Below are positions 1-7,192 of a stretch of 8,243 bases of DNA, one piece after another. The notes beneath the pieces were generated by a model. That model made no database searches. It saw only the letters and a list, made by a program, of their open reading frames with translations, and had not been told where the DNA came from. The stretch is from an uncultured Bacteroidales bacterium. GTDB taxonomy: Bacteria > Bacteroidota > Bacteroidia > Bacteroidales > UBA932. Position 1 is the first letter of the stretch. Every line of letters starts with the position of its first letter. A program made the position numbers and the translations under genes. The stretch lies in contig CAMOGR010000163.1 of assembly GCA_946614205.1 (NCBI GenBank), positions 1 to 8,243 on the forward strand. Reading direction: 5' to 3'.

Positions 1-126
1 GCCGGTCTTGTCGGCCTGGATTATTTCTCCGGAGCGTTTGTTGACAATCAGAAGGTGGTTGTCCTCGAAGAGGATGCGGCTCTGAAGGTCAGAGAATTCC
101 TCCTCCGTTATTTCCCTGTATATCAT
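1..126 (-). CDS. RluA-family pseudouridine synthase, N-terminal 42 codons only (partial)
   Basis: The gene starts at the ATG read from 126 and runs off the left edge, so only 42 residues are visible. After a short acidic leader, residues 19-31 (ILFEDNHLLIVNK) followed by a Gly and then QADKTG at 37-42 match the opening beta-strand block of RluA/RluC/RluD-type synthases, which usually reads as L-x-E-D-x-H-L-L-V-V-N-K-P-x-G then QGDxTGD. These enzymes convert specific uridines of rRNA or tRNA to pseudouridine. The catalytic Asp (HRLD motif) would lie beyond the window, so activity cannot be judged. The usual Pro after Asn-Lys is Arg-Ser here, a modest deviation. There is no S4 domain before this block, so the form looks short. 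The target RNA cannot be named from this fragment. A Bacteroidota promoter lies immediately upstream. Confidence 0.8.
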   Translation of the reverse strand, partial: MIYREITEEEFSDLQSRILFEDNHLLIVNKRSGEIIQADKTG

Positions 127-130
127 GTCG

Positions 131-161
131 CAAAGGTAAACAGAATATGTCAGTTTGCAAA
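131..161 (-). promoter_or_regulatory. Bacteroidota-type promoter for the pseudouridine synthase gene
   Basis: On the minus strand TACCTTTG (plus 131-138) matches the Bacteroidota -7 consensus TAnnTTTG exactly. A TTTG (plus 158-161) lies 19 bases upstream, in the position of the -33 element. Only four bases separate the -7 box from the ATG, so transcription would begin at or very near the start codon and the mRNA would be leaderless or nearly so. This is a consensus match by eye with no expression data. Confidence 0.6.
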
Positions 162-198
162 AAGGGGATTCTTGACCCGCTTTGGCTTTGCTTCGGAC

Positions 199-229
199 AA
201 AAAAAAGACGGTGCTTTCGGGGCACCGTC
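199..229 (-). terminator. Intrinsic terminator of the glpK-glpF operon
   Basis: On the minus strand an 8-base-pair perfect stem, GACGGTGC at plus 222-229 pairing with GCACCGTC at plus 207-214, encloses a 7-base loop and is followed at once by eight T residues (plus 199-206). This is a textbook Rho-independent terminator. It sits 38 bases past the glpF stop codon and upstream of the pseudouridine synthase promoter, separating the two transcription units. A smaller GC hairpin (plus 251-261) lies between the stop and this stem and may add to transcript stability. Confidence 0.9.
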
Positions 230-267
230 AAATGACTATGAGGACAAACTGCCCGAAGGGCGGTCCG

Positions 268-996
268 TTAGAAAATCAGGACGAAACAGAGCGCTGCCAG
301 AAGGCCGCCTGCGAGGGGCCCGGCGACAGGAACCCAGCTGTATGACCAGCCGCTGCTGCGCTTTCCCTTGATGGGAAGGATAGCGTGTGCGATACGGGGA
401 GCAAGGTCGCGGGCAGGATTGATTGCGTATCCGGTAGCGCCGCCCAGGGACATGCCTATGGACATGATGAGCATGGTGACAGGAAATGCGCCGAGGCTTC
501 CCATGCCGAGCGTGGGGGTATTGCCCTCCGTTGCGAAAGCCATGATGACGAACACGAGAAGCCAGGTGGCTATCGCCTCGCAGAAGAAGTTGCGCCAGGG
601 ATTGCGGATTGCAGGCATGGTGCAGAACACTCCGAGTTTTGCATTGGGGTCCTCAGTGGCGTCGAAGTGATCCTTGTAGAAGATGTAAACGAGGATGGCG
701 CCGAGGAAGCCTCCTATCATCTGTGCGCAGATGTAGGGGAGTACTTCGGCCCAGGCGAACTTGCCGGCTGCAGCAAGGCCGAGCGTGACTGCGGGGTTGA
801 GATGGGCGCCCGAATAAGGGCCGGCAATGAATACGCCGCACATGACGGCGAAGCCCCATCCGAGGGTGATGACAACCCATCCTGCGCCAAGCCCCTTGGA
901 CTTCTGGAGGGTGGAACCGGCGACGACACCGTCACCGAGGAGAATCAGCACCAGCGTGCCGATTAGTTCGAACAGACATTTGGTAAGCAGTTCCAT
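268..996 (-). CDS. glpF: Glycerol uptake facilitator (aquaglyceroporin), 242 aa
   Basis: This is an inner-membrane MIP-family channel that lets glycerol diffuse into the cytoplasm. Both half-helix signatures are present: NPAV at residues 67-70 (within SGAHLNPAVT) and NPARD at 193-197 (within GYAINPARD). The Asp after NPAR is the mark of glycerol-conducting members; water-specific AqpZ-type channels usually have Ser there. About six hydrophobic helices can be seen (roughly 5-27, 38-58, 82-106, 137-156, 168-188, 219-241), and the length is slightly below the roughly 280 residues of E. coli GlpF. The gene follows glpK by five bases with no promoter in between, so it is almost certainly cotranscribed and needs GlpK to trap its substrate. 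It is the last gene before the terminator at 199-229. Other small polyols may also pass. No frameshift or missing motif was seen. Confidence 0.95.
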   Translation of the reverse strand: MELLTKCLFELIGTLVLILLGDGVVAGSTLQKSKGLGAGWVVITLGWGFAVMCGVFIAGPYSGAHLNPAVTLGLAAAGKFAWAEVLPYICAQMIGGFLGAILVYIFYKDHFDATEDPNAKLGVFCTMPAIRNPWRNFFCEAIATWLLVFVIMAFATEGNTPTLGMGSLGAFPVTMLIMSIGMSLGGATGYAINPARDLAPRIAHAILPIKGKRSSGWSYSWVPVAGPLAGGLLAALCFVLIF

Positions 997-1001
997 ATGT
1001 T

Positions 1002-2477
1002 TTATTTGGTTAGTGTGCGTTGGATTGCCCGTTTCCAGCCGTCGATGGCGGCAGTCACGGCCTCCTTGGGTGCTGAAGGCCTGAAGGTGCGTTCCGCCTT
1101 CCAGAGGGCCTTGAGGGAGTCGATGGAAGCCCAGAATCCTACTGCCAGACCGGCCAGGTAGGCTGCTCCGAGAGCCGTGGTCTCCGTGACAACGGGACGC
1201 ACGACGTCGGTGTCGAGGATGTCGGACTGGAATTGCATCATGAGGTTGTTGCGTGATGCGCCTCCGTCAACCTTGAGCGAACGGAGCGATATGCCGGCGT
1301 CGCGGCGCATGGCGTCCACTACGTCCATGGTCTCGAATGCTATGCCCTCGAGCGCGGCGCGGGCGATGTGCGCTGCCGTGGTGCCGCGGGTGATGCCGGT
1401 TATGGTGCCCTTGGCGTACGGGTCCCAGTAAGGGGCGCCCAGACCAGTGAGGGCGGGTACTAGATAGACTCCTCCATTGTCGGGGGCCTGAAGGGCAAGT
1501 GCTTCTATTTCAGATGATTGCTTGACAAGTCCGAGACCGTCGCGCAGCCACTGCACGATGGAACCTGCGACGAAGACGCTGCCCTCGAGGGCGTAGTTTA
1601 CGGTATCGCCGATTTTCCAGGCTATGGTGGTGAGAAGCTGATTCTGTGAGCTGATGGCCTTGCTGCCGCTGTTCATAAGCAGGAAGCAGCCTGTGCCGTA
1701 GGTGTTCTTGACGTCGCCCGGCTCGGTACACATCTGGCCGAAGAGGGCGGCCTGCTGGTCGCCGGCAGCTCCTGCCACGGGTACGCCGCCAAGCAGGTTG
1801 CAGGTGCCGTAAACCTCGCTGCAGGAGTGTACCTGCGGCATCATCGATGCGGGAATGCCGAGCAGGTTGAGCAGTTCTTCGTCCCACTTGAGTGTGTGGA
1901 TGTTGAAGAGCATGGTGCGTGAGGCGTTGGTGACGTCGGTGCAGTGGACGCGGCCGCCGGTGAGTTTCCAGATGAGCCAGCTGTCCACGGTGCCGAAACG
2001 CAGGCGGCCCTGCCTGGCGAGGTCGCGGGCGTCTTCTACGTTTTCGAGTATCCAGCGAATCTTTGTGCCGCTGAAGTATGCGTCGATGAGCAGGCCTGTC
2101 TTTTCCCGGATTTTCTCGGTGAGTCCGAGGGCCTTGAGGGAGTCACAGTACTCGGAGGTGCGGCGGTCCTGCCAGACAATTGCGTTGTAAACCGGCTTGC
2201 CGGTCTCTGCGTCCCAGACTATCGTGGTTTCGCGCTGGTTGGTGATGCCGACGGCTGCTATGTCTGAAGCATAGATGCCATTCTGTTCGAGTACGCCGAG
2301 CATGACCTCCCTTTCGCTCGCCCAGATTTCTTCGGGATCGTGTTCAACCCAGCCCGGTCGGGGAAAATGTTGGGTAAACTCCTTCTGGCTGACGGCAACG
2401 GGAGTGCCGTCATGATCAAAGATAATGGCGCGGGAACTGCTGGTTCCCTGATCAAGCGCGAGAATATACTTTTTCAT
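1002..2477 (-). CDS. glpK: Glycerol kinase, 491 aa
   Basis: GlpK transfers phosphate from ATP to glycerol, giving sn-glycerol 3-phosphate in the cytoplasm. It is an FGGY-family kinase. The N-terminal phosphate-binding loop is LDQGTSSSR (residues 8-16). Glycerol-contact residues align with those of the E. coli enzyme: R82 and E83 (NQRETT), W102, Y134, and the catalytic base D240 in [10 protein letters not shown]. The GTYGTGCF nucleotide-binding turn is at 259-265 and the C-terminal FGGY signature VDGGASRNN is at 403-411. The reading frame stays open upstream to 2612, but the ATG at 2477 is chosen because the protein then begins [11 protein letters not shown] as in known kinases. The longer version would overlap the divergent lipoprotein gene. 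It is the first gene of a two-gene operon with glpF. Full length, with no damage seen. Confidence 0.97.
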   Translation of the reverse strand: MKKYILALDQGTSSSRAIIFDHDGTPVAVSQKEFTQHFPRPGWVEHDPEEIWASEREVMLGVLEQNGIYASDIAAVGITNQRETTIVWDAETGKPVYNAIVWQDRRTSEYCDSLKALGLTEKIREKTGLLIDAYFSGTKIRWILENVEDARDLARQGRLRFGTVDSWLIWKLTGGRVHCTDVTNASRTMLFNIHTLKWDEELLNLLGIPASMMPQVHSCSEVYGTCNLLGGVPVAGAAGDQQAALFGQMCTEPGDVKNTYGTGCFLLMNSGSKAISSQNQLLTTIAWKIGDTVNYALEGSVFVAGSIVQWLRDGLGLVKQSSEIEALALQAPDNGGVYLVPALTGLGAPYWDPYAKGTITGITRGTTAAHIARAALEGIAFETMDVVDAMRRDAGISLRSLKVDGGASRNNLMMQFQSDILDTDVVRPVVTETTALGAAYLAGLAVGFWASIDSLKALWKAERTFRPSAPKEAVTAAIDGWKRAIQRTLTK

Positions 2478-2488
2478 ATCAGTGATTA

Positions 2489-2496
2489 CAAATATA
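2489..2496 (-). promoter_or_regulatory. -7 promoter box for glpK-glpF
   Basis: Read on the minus strand this is TATATTTG, a perfect TAnnTTTG -7 element, ending 11 bases before the glpK ATG. A possible -33 TTTG on the same strand (plus 2521-2524) is 24 bases upstream, longer than the usual 19-21, so the upstream element is weak. The resulting mRNA leader would be only a few bases long. Confidence 0.55.
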
Positions 2497-2507
2497 ATTC
2501 TTTTTGG

Positions 2508-2515
2508 TAAATTTG
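2508..2515 (+). promoter_or_regulatory. -7 promoter box for the phosphodiesterase lipoprotein gene
   Basis: TAAATTTG matches the TAnnTTTG consensus and ends 23 bases before the chosen ATG at 2539. No convincing TTTG -33 element is seen at the right distance upstream. The box lies within the -33 to -7 spacer of the oppositely directed glpK promoter, so the two polymerase sites would overlap. Confidence 0.45.
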
Positions 2516-2538
2516 TGCCGCAAAACAAGTACTTTATT

Positions 2539-3402
2539 ATGAAACATTTCTCCTTCTTCTCCGTTTTGGCTTGCTCCGTCCTGCTTCTTGCAGGCTGCTC
2601 AGCTTCGCGCAAAGCAGCCGTATCTTCCCGGACTTCTTTCCCGTCCCTGGGTCAGGGAGGTCGGATTGCGATAGTCGCTCACCGCGGTTTCTGGAAATGC
2701 GAGGAAGGCGGATACAGCGAGAACTCCATCGCCTCGCTGCGTGCCGCTCAGAATTCCGGAGTATGGGGCAGCGAGTGTGACGTACACATCACGGCTGACG
2801 ACGTGGTCATCGTCAACCACGACGAGAGCATAGGCGGCATGCAGATAGCCACCCACAAATTCGCGGAGCTTTCCGCATGCAGGCTGCCGAACGGCGAGAG
2901 GCGTCCCTCTTTTGACGAATATCTCGACCAGGCCATGAAATGCCGTACCACCAAGCTTATCGTAGAACTCAAGCCCCAGAGCGCCGAGGCCCGTGAGGAC
3001 CTCTTGGTGGAGAAGACGGTTGCCGCCATCAAGGCTCACGGCCTGTATGACCCGGAGCGCGTGCTGTTCATCAGCTTCAGCCGCCATATATGCGACAAGA
3101 TTGCGGCAGAGCATCCTGCATTCGTCAACCAGTTCCTTTCTGCCAATTTCATCCGCGACGAAAGCCCCGAGATTTATGCAGGACGCGGCATAAACGGCAT
3201 CGACTATCATTTCAAGCTTTTCAATCTCAGACCCGCCTACGTGGAACGTGCGCATGCCCTGGGCATGTCGGTCAATGCCTGGACCGTGGACGAGCCTAAG
3301 GATATACGCAGCATGATCGAGGCCGGCGTGGATGCCATAACGACCAACAAGCCCCTTCAGGTTAGGGAACTCCTCGGTGACAGGGAGTTTCGTATCAAGT
3401 AG
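2539..3402 (+). CDS. Glycerophosphodiester phosphodiesterase family lipoprotein, 287 aa
   Basis: The predicted enzyme hydrolyses glycerophosphodiesters to sn-glycerol 3-phosphate plus an alcohol. The protein begins with a lipoprotein signal (basic MKH, hydrophobic core, lipobox LLAGC with Cys20), so it should be lipid-anchored outside the inner membrane. The GDPD TIM-barrel motifs follow in order: HRG at 48-50, SENS at 60-63 (in place of the common PENT), metal-ligand pair E79 and D81 in SECDVHIT, catalytic HD at 94-95, VELK at 142-145, and NAWTVD at 246-251 near the C-terminus. All key acidic and His residues are therefore present. The ATG at 2539 is chosen over an in-frame one at 2482 because only the shorter protein has a proper signal, and the longer one would start inside the promoter region. 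It is divergent from glpK and 20 bases upstream of pgi. The preferred head group is unknown. Confidence 0.9.
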   Translation: MKHFSFFSVLACSVLLLAGCSASRKAAVSSRTSFPSLGQGGRIAIVAHRGFWKCEEGGYSENSIASLRAAQNSGVWGSECDVHITADDVVIVNHDESIGGMQIATHKFAELSACRLPNGERRPSFDEYLDQAMKCRTTKLIVELKPQSAEAREDLLVEKTVAAIKAHGLYDPERVLFISFSRHICDKIAAEHPAFVNQFLSANFIRDESPEIYAGRGINGIDYHFKLFNLRPAYVERAHALGMSVNAWTVDEPKDIRSMIEAGVDAITTNKPLQVRELLGDREFRIK

Positions 3403-3422
3403 AAATTCAATCAGTTATAAAT

Positions 3423-4751
3423 ATGGTAAAAGTTAATCTCAGCGGTTGTAAGTCCTTTGTGAAGGACGCAGAATTCAACACTTATGTACAGAAGGCTCTC
3501 GAGGCCTGGGACGTCCTGGACTCCGAAAAAGGTGCGGGCAACGATTTCCTCGGCTGGAAGGCCCTTCCCGACGGCACCCCCGAATCCCTTCTGAAGGAGT
3601 TTGAGGCGGTTCGCGACGACTGGAAGAGCCGCGGCGTAAACCTCGTGACAGTCATTGGCATAGGCGGTTCCTATCTCGGCGCGCGCTGTGCCCTCGAGGC
3701 CCTGAATCATCAGTTCATACAGGCGGAAGACCGTCCCCGCATAGTCTTCGGCGGCAACAATCTCAGCGAAGAGTACATCGCGGAGATGATGGACCTGGCG
3801 GAGCGCAGCAACGTGGCATGCATCGTCATTTCCAAGTCCGGCACCACCACCGAGCCTGCAGTGGCGTTCCGCATCGTCAAGGAGCACATAGAGAAGCGCT
3901 ACGGCAAGGCCGAGGCGGCAGCCCGTATCGTTGCCGTCACGGATGCCGTGAAGGGAGCCCTCAAGACTCTCTCCGACCAGGAAGGATACCGCACTTTCGT
4001 GGTGCCCGACAACGTGGGCGGCCGTTTCTCCGTGCTCACTCCGGTAGGCCTTCTGCCTATCTGCGTGGCAGGATATGACATCCGCGCGATGCTCCATGGA
4101 GCCGCTGCCGCAAAGGCCGCAGTAAGCGTAAGGAACGCAGAAAACCCTGCCGTGCAGTACGCCGCAATGCGCAATCTCCTGTATTCTTCTCTTGGCAAGA
4201 AAGTCGAGATTCTCGTGACCTTCAATCCCCGCCTCGCCTATCTTGCAGAGTGGTGGAAACAGCTCTTCGGCGAGTCCGAGGGCAAGGACGGAAAGGGCAT
4301 CTATCCCGCTTCCGCAACCTTCACTACTGACCTGCATTCCCTTGGCCAGTTCATTCAGGACGGCGACCGCTGCCTCTTCGAGACCACTCTCAAGGTCGAG
4401 AAGGCCGGCCGCAGCGTTGTCATTGGCACTGATCCCCAGAACCTCGACCAGCTCAACTACCTTGCCGGCGAGCATGTGGAGCACTGCAATTCGATGGCGG
4501 CTCTTGGCACCAAGCTCGCCCACATCGACGGAGGCGTCCCCCAGCTCGAAATCAGCATCGAGAAAGTCGACGAGTACAACCTCGGGGAGATATTCTTCTT
4601 CTTCGAGGCCGCCTGCGGCGTAAGCGCCTACCAGCTCGGAGTCAATCCTTTCAACCAGCCCGGCGTGGAAGCATACAAGAAAAACATGTTCGCGCTTCTC
4701 CGCAAGCCCGGTTACGAGGCTGCAACCGAGGAAATCCTCAAGAAAATCTGA
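3423..4751 (+). CDS. pgi: Glucose-6-phosphate isomerase, 442 aa
   Basis: This cytoplasmic enzyme interconverts glucose 6-phosphate and fructose 6-phosphate at the head of glycolysis and in gluconeogenesis. The SIS-fold phosphate-binding segments are clear: IGIGGSYLGAR at 78-88, the PGI signature SKSGTTTEP at 137-145, and VGGRFSVLTPVGLLP at 198-212. The active-site block GESEGKDGKG at 283-292 carries the catalytic Glu, LHSLGQFIQDG at 304-314 supplies the His region, and NPFNQPGVEAYKK at 408-420 supplies the C-terminal Lys. At 442 residues it is the short bacterial form rather than the roughly 550-residue E. coli type. The leader is A/T-rich with no strong Shine-Dalgarno sequence. No promoter box is visible in the 20-base gap after the phosphodiesterase gene, so the two are probably cotranscribed. 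Transcription ends at the hairpin at 4771-4814. Confidence 0.97.
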   Translation: MVKVNLSGCKSFVKDAEFNTYVQKALEAWDVLDSEKGAGNDFLGWKALPDGTPESLLKEFEAVRDDWKSRGVNLVTVIGIGGSYLGARCALEALNHQFIQAEDRPRIVFGGNNLSEEYIAEMMDLAERSNVACIVISKSGTTTEPAVAFRIVKEHIEKRYGKAEAAARIVAVTDAVKGALKTLSDQEGYRTFVVPDNVGGRFSVLTPVGLLPICVAGYDIRAMLHGAAAAKAAVSVRNAENPAVQYAAMRNLLYSSLGKKVEILVTFNPRLAYLAEWWKQLFGESEGKDGKGIYPASATFTTDLHSLGQFIQDGDRCLFETTLKVEKAGRSVVIGTDPQNLDQLNYLAGEHVEHCNSMAALGTKLAHIDGGVPQLEISIEKVDEYNLGEIFFFFEAACGVSAYQLGVNPFNQPGVEAYKKNMFALLRKPGYEAATEEILKKI

Positions 4752-4770
4752 CGGATTTTCTGAAACGACT

Positions 4771-4814
4771 GCACCGGGAACTCTCCAGAGGAGGATTCCC
4801 GGTGCATTTTTATT
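4771..4814 (+). terminator. Intrinsic terminator after pgi
   Basis: A perfect 10-base-pair stem (GCACCGGGAA at 4771-4780 with TTCCCGGTGC at 4796-4805) is extended by an inner CTCC/GGAG pairing (4783-4786 with 4790-4793) and followed by ATTTTTATT. It lies 20 bases past the pgi stop and between convergent genes. On the minus strand the same hairpin lacks a T-run, so it may block read-through from the right-hand operon less efficiently. No other terminator for that operon is seen. Confidence 0.88.
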
Positions 4815-4825
4815 CAGAGGCTTTC

Positions 4826-5620
4826 CTAGAACGAGTAGACGTACCCGACGCCGACGATGGTATTCAGCTTTTGGTCCCAGGTGAGGGATTTTAGCGTGGT
4901 ACCGTCCTTGGTGACGTCGACGTTCTTGTCGTAGCAGTAGTCGACCATGGAGTACAGGTCGAGCGCATGCCGCTTGCTGAGCTTCCACTCCACGCCCAGT
5001 CCTCCGCGGACACGGTTGAAATAGGTGTCGCCGTATCCTCCGAACGAATAATCCCCGTAGGCGTTGCTGGTGGTGGACCAGGTTGCGTTCACGTTGGGGT
5101 CGTTGAAGACGTTGCGCACCTCCACGAAAGCATAGGGGCTGACGGGCTTCCAGCCTTTGTATTCCACTTTCAGGCGGCTCTTGAGGGTCAGCGGGTCAGC
5201 GTTCTCCTGATAGGTGTTGATGCTCTCCGTCTTGTGCGTCCAGCGGAAGGTCTCGCGGAGCGAGATGTTCCAGTCGCCGGCCTTGTAGGTGTAGCCGAGC
5301 TGGGCGCTGATGCGGTGGCGGGGATTCCATCCTTTGCTTGAGCGGTAGTTGTAGATGTAGCTGTAGCTCAGGCCAGCCTTGAGTCCGGGCAGGAACTTGT
5401 ACGTTACGCCTATCCTGCCGATGTGGCGGCCTATTGCGGACAGGTTGTCCTTTGTGCGCAGTTCGTATTCTCCTTCGATGTGGAGCCCCTTGACGATTTT
5501 CCAGTCCAGCCCTATGCTGGTGCGGGTCTGGAAGTCGTATTCCATGTCGTTTACCGTGCCCTGCGCAGAAGCGAGCGCGGAAATGGCCAGGACGGCCAGG
5601 GTGAGTACTGTCTTTTTCAT
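4826..5620 (-). CDS. DUF2490-like outer-membrane beta-barrel protein, 264 aa
   Basis: The protein has a classical signal peptide (MKK, hydrophobic core, ALASA|Q with cleavage likely after residue 19). The mature part is an almost unbroken series of alternating aromatic or hydrophobic strands of about 10 residues separated by short polar turns, for example IGRIGVTYKF, LKAGLSYSYIY, HRISAQLGYTY and RVRGGLGVEWKL. It ends in GVGYVYSF, with the C-terminal Phe typical of barrels inserted by the BAM machinery. This layout and the wording of the strands fit the DUF2490 family of uncharacterised Bacteroidota outer-membrane proteins. It is the last gene of the five-gene operon, starting four bases after the DUF4956 gene stops, so it may be the outer-membrane partner of that system. 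No enzymatic motif is seen. It could be a pore, a structural barrel or an adhesin-like protein. Confidence 0.78.
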   Translation of the reverse strand: MKKTVLTLAVLAISALASAQGTVNDMEYDFQTRTSIGLDWKIVKGLHIEGEYELRTKDNLSAIGRHIGRIGVTYKFLPGLKAGLSYSYIYNYRSSKGWNPRHRISAQLGYTYKAGDWNISLRETFRWTHKTESINTYQENADPLTLKSRLKVEYKGWKPVSPYAFVEVRNVFNDPNVNATWSTTSNAYGDYSFGGYGDTYFNRVRGGLGVEWKLSKRHALDLYSMVDYCYDKNVDVTKDGTTLKSLTWDQKLNTIVGVGYVYSF

Positions 5621-5624
5621 GGCT

Positions 5625-6392
5625 TTACTGTTCTACGAAGTCTTTTGCCTTGGTGAGTGTGCCGATGGTGGAACTCTCGTTCTTGCCCAGGTTGTAGTAA
5701 ATCTTGATGAATGCCGCGTCGCGCAGGAAGTCCACATGTCCGACTTCGACGCCGTTGACCTTGACTCCGATACGTTTCTCGAGATCGGCAATGAGCTCTT
5801 CGCGTTTCTCGGGAACTATCAGGTCGATGCGGTCGTACAGGATGAGTTTGGTGGCCGTATGATTGAGCCAGCGGCCGCTTTCCAGTACCCATATCAGGCA
5901 GATGACCAATGCGTTGGACAGTGCCAGCACACCGGCGGAACCGGCGCTGAGTTCGTAGTGGGGATTGGCTCCGGTGGCACCTGCAATTTTGTACAGCGGC
6001 GCCAGGCCGTTGACTGCCGCGACTGCAATTATGACGAACAGGTAGGTCATTTCACGGATTGGAACCGTTTCCGTCCGGTAGCGTATTACGCCGAATATGG
6101 CGAAAAGACCGAGCGTAAGGCCGACACCCACCTCGGCGTTGCCCATCATGTAGAGAAGCAGGAGCATGGCCGACGAGAACACCATGAAGGTGAAGTAGTA
6201 GTCGCGGCGGCGGCTCTTTCGGTAGTAGAAGAACTGGACAATAATCCAGCATACTATCAGGTTCAGCAGGAATCTGATCGCCAGTTCGGTAAGACTTTGG
6301 GAAGTGGTCATCATGGCGTCCGTGATGGCTTGCACGTCGATGACTTCTTCGTCGGCGAGATTGAATTCGCCCAGTTCGTCGGGACCTGTCAT
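5625..6392 (-). CDS. DUF4956 family multi-pass inner-membrane protein, 255 aa
   Basis: After an acidic N-terminal stretch of about 35 residues, the protein shows roughly five membrane helices (about 36-57, 66-83, 86-104, 115-136 and 150-171), then a soluble, probably cytoplasmic, C-terminal domain (about 180-255) with alternating charged and hydrophobic residues. The segment GLFAIFGVIRYRTETVPIRE (95-114) followed by MTYLFV is the recognisable core of DUF4956. The RYRTE charged cluster between helices 3 and 4 is its most conserved part. The gene's ATG overlaps the VTC polymerase stop codon in an ATGA arrangement, which implies translational coupling and close stoichiometry. DUF4956 genes often sit beside VTC-domain genes in bacteria. 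A membrane anchor or polymer conduit for the polymerase is a reasonable inference, but no biochemical role is established from this sequence. Confidence 0.85.
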   Translation of the reverse strand: MTGPDELGEFNLADEEVIDVQAITDAMMTTSQSLTELAIRFLLNLIVCWIIVQFFYYRKSRRRDYYFTFMVFSSAMLLLLYMMGNAEVGVGLTLGLFAIFGVIRYRTETVPIREMTYLFVIIAVAAVNGLAPLYKIAGATGANPHYELSAGSAGVLALSNALVICLIWVLESGRWLNHTATKLILYDRIDLIVPEKREELIADLEKRIGVKVNGVEVGHVDFLRDAAFIKIYYNLGKNESSTIGTLTKAKDFVEQ

Positions 6393-7192
6393 AGGATTGT
6401 GATTTTATTGTTTATTTGTTTTTCTATCTTTCTTATCTTGACTTTGAACCTCCCGGACTTGACGACCGGGTCGGTGAGCGTAATGCCTATGCAGTATTTG
6501 CTGACACGTATAGGTTTGACCCTGTGTTTCAGCAGGATGCGTTTCATCGGGCTGTCGGCCCTGCCGTCCTGCTTGAGCTCGATGACGACTCCGTTGCGGA
6601 GCGTGGCCTCGAGTCCGTTGCGCAGGTTGCGGAAGCCCAGGCAGGTGTCGATTGTGAGGCGTTCCGTCTTTGCCGGATTCACGAGCGTGATGCGCCTGAA
6701 AATGGTTTCGAGGGACGGGGTGAGCTGTCCGGCGGTGAAATCGGAACGGGAGGCGAGGAATTCGCACGCCGCCGCGTCGCTGCGGAAGTCCTTGAAGCTG
6801 GACAGGGGGATGCGGGTCCGCTTTTTCTTGGTCCTGCCGTGATTGTTCTTCAGCTTGATTTCTAGGAAGGCTGTGCCTGACGCCACATAGACACGGGTGC
6901 GGACTTTCTGACGGACAAGGCGGCGGTTGTGGTGGTCCAGGAACATTTTGAGAGCCGGAGTGTCGAAATATATCGAATCGTACTGGGCTATCTTGGAACC
7001 TTCCGTCACCAGCGCCCTGTATCCGGCCGCACCGGCGTCTTCCAGTATCCGCACCAGCGTCTGTTCGTCGGTAAGGTACTTGGAATCGATGCGGTTCATC
7101 AGCTTGATTGAATCCATCTCATCGAGTGTGATGGGTTCAAGCGAGCGCAGGGGCGTAGTGTCCTCCAGTGCTATGTGGACGGTCTCAAGCAT
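6389..7192 (-). CDS. VTC-domain polyphosphate polymerase, 267 aa
   Basis: The predicted role is transfer of phosphate from ATP to a growing polyphosphate chain, as in the tunnel domain of yeast Vtc4; the fold belongs to the triphosphate tunnel metalloenzymes. Family motifs occur in order: NRIDSKYL at 33-40, YFDT at 75-78, the basic strand KVRTR at 96-100, FLEIKLKN at 109-116 with E111 and K113, a very basic stretch GRTKKKRTR at 119-127, LTIDT at 179-183, VIELK at 203-207 with E205, and RVSKYC at 229-234. These Arg, Lys and Glu residues are the type that line the tunnel. There is no SPX domain and no membrane segment, so it should be a soluble cytoplasmic protein needing a partner for membrane contact. 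It overlaps the upstream gene by 8 bases and the DUF4956 gene by 4 bases. Activity on a different nucleotide or triphosphate substrate cannot be excluded. Confidence 0.88.
   Translation of the reverse strand: MLETVHIALEDTTPLRSLEPITLDEMDSIKLMNRIDSKYLTDEQTLVRILEDAGAAGYRALVTEGSKIAQYDSIYFDTPALKMFLDHHNRRLVRQKVRTRVYVASGTAFLEIKLKNNHGRTKKKRTRIPLSSFKDFRSDAAACEFLASRSDFTAGQLTPSLETIFRRITLVNPAKTERLTIDTCLGFRNLRNGLEATLRNGVVIELKQDGRADSPMKRILLKHRVKPIRVSKYCIGITLTDPVVKSGRFKVKIRKIEKQINNKITIL

Noticed and set aside
251..261. A small GC hairpin just after glpF as a second terminator
   Set aside because: The stem is only four base pairs and has no T-run on either strand. The hairpin at 199-229 is the convincing terminator.
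385..966. A 193-codon open frame on the plus strand opposite glpF
   Set aside because: The opposite strand encodes a complete GlpF with both NPA motifs. The plus-strand product has a composition unlike a folded protein family I recognise.
2482..2538. A 19-codon N-terminal extension of the phosphodiesterase gene
   Set aside because: It starts upstream of the predicted -7 box and would bury the lipoprotein signal. The ATG at 2539 gives a normal lipobox with Cys20.
2478..2612. A 45-codon N-terminal extension of glpK, starting at 2612
   Set aside because: It would overlap the divergent lipoprotein start and span both promoter boxes. Known kinases begin at the [11 protein letters not shown] segment, so the ATG at 2477 is preferred.
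3411..4988. A 525-codon open frame on the minus strand opposite pgi
   Set aside because: It is fully antisense to an unmistakable pgi, runs through the pgi terminator into the neighbouring gene, and its product has no recognisable motif. Long antisense frames are expected opposite GC-rich genes with biased codons.
5379..6842. A 487-codon open frame on the plus strand opposite the DUF4956 and VTC genes
   Set aside because: It spans three well-supported minus-strand genes, shows no family motif, and is best explained as a shadow of codon bias.
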